Assembly: GCA_948470335.1 (NCBI GenBank)
Contig: CAOKOL010000010.1
Coordinates: 25,046-89,045 of the forward strand
Direction: 5' to 3'
DNA length: 64,000 nucleotides
Source of the DNA: an uncultured Lachnospiraceae bacterium
Lineage (GTDB): Bacteria > Bacillota > Clostridia > Lachnospirales > Lachnospiraceae
The notes beneath the pieces were generated by a model that did not search any database, had not been told where the DNA came from, and saw nothing but the letters and a program-made list of their open reading frames with translations. Position 1 is the first letter of the stretch. Every line of letters begins with the position of its first letter. The position numbers and the translations under genes are program-made. Of the stretch, positions 62,339-64,000 are shown piece by piece.

Positions 62339-62976
62339 AAAAAGAAAATCTGCAAAAACAGAAACGGATTGCCATGTCCTTTTTCGGGGTCATTGTCACC
62401 GGTTTTTGTATCGGCGCGTTCCAGAAAGCCGGTCTGGGAGCGGACCCCTTTACCTGTTTTGTGACGGGAATCGCCAATCTGTTTCACTCCACATACGGCA
62501 CTTTTTATATGATCGTTACCGGCGCATTGCTGATAGGCGTGTTTTTTGCGGAAAAACACTATATCGGCATCGCCACCGTAATCAACCTGCTGTTTACCGG
62601 TATGGCTGCCGATTTTATGAAAAATCTGCTGGACAATCTGTTCCCTGCCCCCGGTATAGCAGCCAGAATTGTGATGATGCTGGCCGGCATTTTTGGAACC
62701 TGTTTTGCCGCTTCCGTATATTTTACGGCGGACCTGGGCGTATCGGCCTATGACGCCGTCTCGTTGATTGCGGCAAACAAATACAAACTCATGCCTTTCC
62801 GCCTGTGCAGAATCACCAGCGACTGTCTCTGTGTTCTGACGGGCCTGCTCTGCCATGTGACCATCGGCGTCGGGACCGTAGTAACCGCCCTGTTTATGGG
62901 ACCGGTGGTACAATGGTTTAATACGCACGTATCAGAACCCTTTCTATACGGACAATCTGAAAAGCCGGAACACTGA
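62335..62976 (+). CDS. YczE/YitT-like membrane protein
   Basis: This 213-residue protein has about five membrane spans and the pattern FCIGAFQKAGLGADPFTCFV ... FTADLGVSAYDAVSLIAANK, a duplicated GLGxDPF/GVSxYD motif typical of the YczE-like family. The function of that family is unknown. It is translationally coupled with the alpha-galactosidase gene (ATGA overlap), an unusual partner. The stop codon lies in the loop of a 21-bp hairpin and the last codons form one arm. Confidence 0.85.
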   Translation: MKKENLQKQKRIAMSFFGVIVTGFCIGAFQKAGLGADPFTCFVTGIANLFHSTYGTFYMIVTGALLIGVFFAEKHYIGIATVINLLFTGMAADFMKNLLDNLFPAPGIAARIVMMLAGIFGTCFAASVYFTADLGVSAYDAVSLIAANKYKLMPFRLCRITSDCLCVLTGLLCHVTIGVGTVVTALFMGPVVQWFNTHVSEPFLYGQSEKPEH

Positions 62977-63000
62977 TGCTCCGGCTTTTCAGATTGTCCG
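62949..63000. terminator. Perfect 21-bp inverted repeat between convergent genes
   Basis: Arms 62949-62969 and 62980-63000 are perfect complements (centre CTGAAAAGCCGGA) with a 10-nt loop. The arm includes the last seven codons of the membrane protein gene. It can terminate both the alpha-galactosidase operon and the araC-type gene. Confidence 0.85.
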
Positions 63001-63009
63001 CTGTCTGAC

Positions 63010-63855
63010 TTACGTTATTTCAGCCTCCGAATTATGTTCTCCCAACATTTTCCGCCGGTAAGCGGCGGGAGACATCCCGTAATGCTGATGAAAAATTTTG
63101 ATCAGAGATTCCGGCTGCTGATAGCCGCAGGAGTAGGCAATGGCAGAGACAGACAGGCGGGATGATTCCAGCAGATGCTGCGCTTTTGTCAACCGGAATT
63201 TCTGGATATATTTAAGGGGTGAAAGACCCGTATGCTGTTTAAATAATGTGCTGAAATAGCTCCTGTTCAGCCCTACGGACCTGGCCACCGCCTCCGTCCG
63301 CAACGGCTCTTCGATATGGTTGCGGATATAGGCAATCGCCTGACTGACATAAGGATTGCTGTCTCTGTGGGACAGCTCCTCCCGATCAGAGGCGGCAACC
63401 GTACTCAAAAAAAGATACAGCATGGACAGAAGATAAAATGCATCCGCCGTACTGCCGCTGCTATGGGAACGCATCCCTGTAATACAATTTTCCAGTATCT
63501 CTTTTTCATTACTTCTAAAAATCGGGTGTTCCTGAGAAAGCCCCAGAAAAGATATTATGGTTTCCGCATCCGTTCCGGAAAAACCGAGCCAGATATAGGT
63601 CCACGGCTCCTCCTGATCTGCCATATAAATCGTCTGATAATCCGGTTCGATCAGAAATCCTTTTCCGGCGGAAAGCTTGTAATCAATTCCATCCACCAGA
63701 AATTCCCCTTTTCCCTCCAAAATATAATGAATGAGATAATAAGGGCGTACCGCCGGGCCATATTTATGCCCCGGCATCGTAACGGAATGCCCAAACGCAT
63801 TCACACAGAGCTGCCGTCCGCCTCCGGGAATATTAACAGAAAAAGAATGCTCCAT
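63010..63855 (-). CDS. AraC-family transcriptional regulator
   Basis: This 281-residue protein has an N-terminal cupin-like sugar-sensing domain (about 1-160: YYLIHYILEGKGEFLVDGID, YKLSAGKGFLIEPDYQTIYM) and a C-terminal pair of HTH motifs (EPLRTEAVARSVGLNRSYFS, LFKQHTGLSPLKYIQKFRLT, AIAYSCGYQQPESLIKIFHQ). Such regulators often activate adjacent sugar-use genes; the GH36 operon is convergent, so alpha-galactoside control is plausible but not shown. Confidence 0.93.
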   Translation of the reverse strand: MEHSFSVNIPGGGRQLCVNAFGHSVTMPGHKYGPAVRPYYLIHYILEGKGEFLVDGIDYKLSAGKGFLIEPDYQTIYMADQEEPWTYIWLGFSGTDAETIISFLGLSQEHPIFRSNEKEILENCITGMRSHSSGSTADAFYLLSMLYLFLSTVAASDREELSHRDSNPYVSQAIAYIRNHIEEPLRTEAVARSVGLNRSYFSTLFKQHTGLSPLKYIQKFRLTKAQHLLESSRLSVSAIAYSCGYQQPESLIKIFHQHYGMSPAAYRRKMLGEHNSEAEIT

Positions 63856-63901
63856 TGATTTCTCCCTCAGATTGTGATGCTGATTTTAGAGGAGCGCAAG
63901 G

Positions 63902-63939
63902 CAAAAAAGAACCCGTAAACATACATAATGCTTACGGGC
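63902..63939 (-). terminator. Terminator of the tRNA-Asn gene
   Basis: Arms CCCGTAA and TTACGGG, extended by CAT/ATG, are followed on the minus strand by TTCTTTTTT. Confidence 0.86.
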
Positions 63940-63948
63940 TTTCCTTCG

Positions 63949-64000
63949 CTCCCCGAGTAGGGCTCGAACCTACAACAACTCGGTTAACAGCCGAGTGCTC
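63949..64000 (-). tRNA. tRNA-Asn (anticodon GTT), truncated by the window edge
   Basis: The 3' part is visible: anticodon stem and loop CTCGGCTGTTAACCGAG with GTT, T-arm GTAGGTTCGAGCCCTAC, acceptor 3' strand TCGGGGA and discriminator G. The 5' end lies beyond the edge. Confidence 0.94.

Overview
The window looks like a chromosomal segment of a motile, anaerobic Firmicute of the Lachnospiraceae type (Clostridia). The reasons are strong AGGAGG-type ribosome binding sites, frequent GTG/TTG starts, a FlgM-FlgN-FlgK-FlgL-FliW-CsrA operon, CheC/CheD/CheV chemotaxis genes, FliY, FlbD, and a DUF5716/DUF5717-type pair that I associate with this family. The genus cannot be named from sequence alone.

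Layout. (1) 1-5803, minus strand: an unknown-function operon of a 1204-residue protein, a 419-residue protein that reads as a stripped-down, degenerate Hsp70, and a partial TPR-like protein. A 107-bp hairpin-forming tandem repeat (three copies) sits between the first two. (2) 5982-8513: rarA, a membrane-anchored polysaccharide deacetylase and a small XRE regulator. (3) 8514-14424: an AT-rich accessory stretch with three unrecognised membrane-protein genes on the minus strand and about 0.9 kb of apparently gene-free DNA. (4) 14425-23905: two flagellins flanking a glycosyltransferase (minus), then a divergent sigma-28-driven operon flgM-flgN-flgK-flgL-(unknown)-fliW-csrA (plus). (5) 23931-28706: fliD-fliS-fliT-like-nucleotidyltransferase-like (minus). 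(6) 28769-56056: a flagellar/chemotaxis operon of about 27 kb on the minus strand, running from flgB through fliEFGHIJK, flgDE, flbD, motAB, fliM, cheY, flgC, fliY, fliOPQR, flhBA, sigD, flgF/G-like genes and cheC-cheD-cheV, and ending with a ParA-type ATPase and a ComFB-domain protein. (7) 56491-64000: leuS, a small unknown gene, a tRNA-Glu/tRNA-Cys pair, a GH36 alpha-galactosidase with a YczE-like membrane protein, a convergent AraC regulator, and a partial tRNA-Asn at the edge.

How it works together. The long operon encodes most of the basal body, export gate, motor, switch and sigma-28. Sigma-28, held back by FlgM, should then fire the late genes. I find sigma-28-type promoters at both flagellins, at flgM and (with a weak -35) at fliD. 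The hag leader also carries a CsrA-type site, matching the FliW-CsrA pair encoded in the window. The most unusual points are the Hsp70-like/giant-protein operon with its repeat array, three tandem CheY-binding-type motifs inside FliY, a ParA+ComFB pair closing the flagellar operon, the AT-rich membrane-gene trio, and a displaced flgC with fliL and flhF missing from their usual places.
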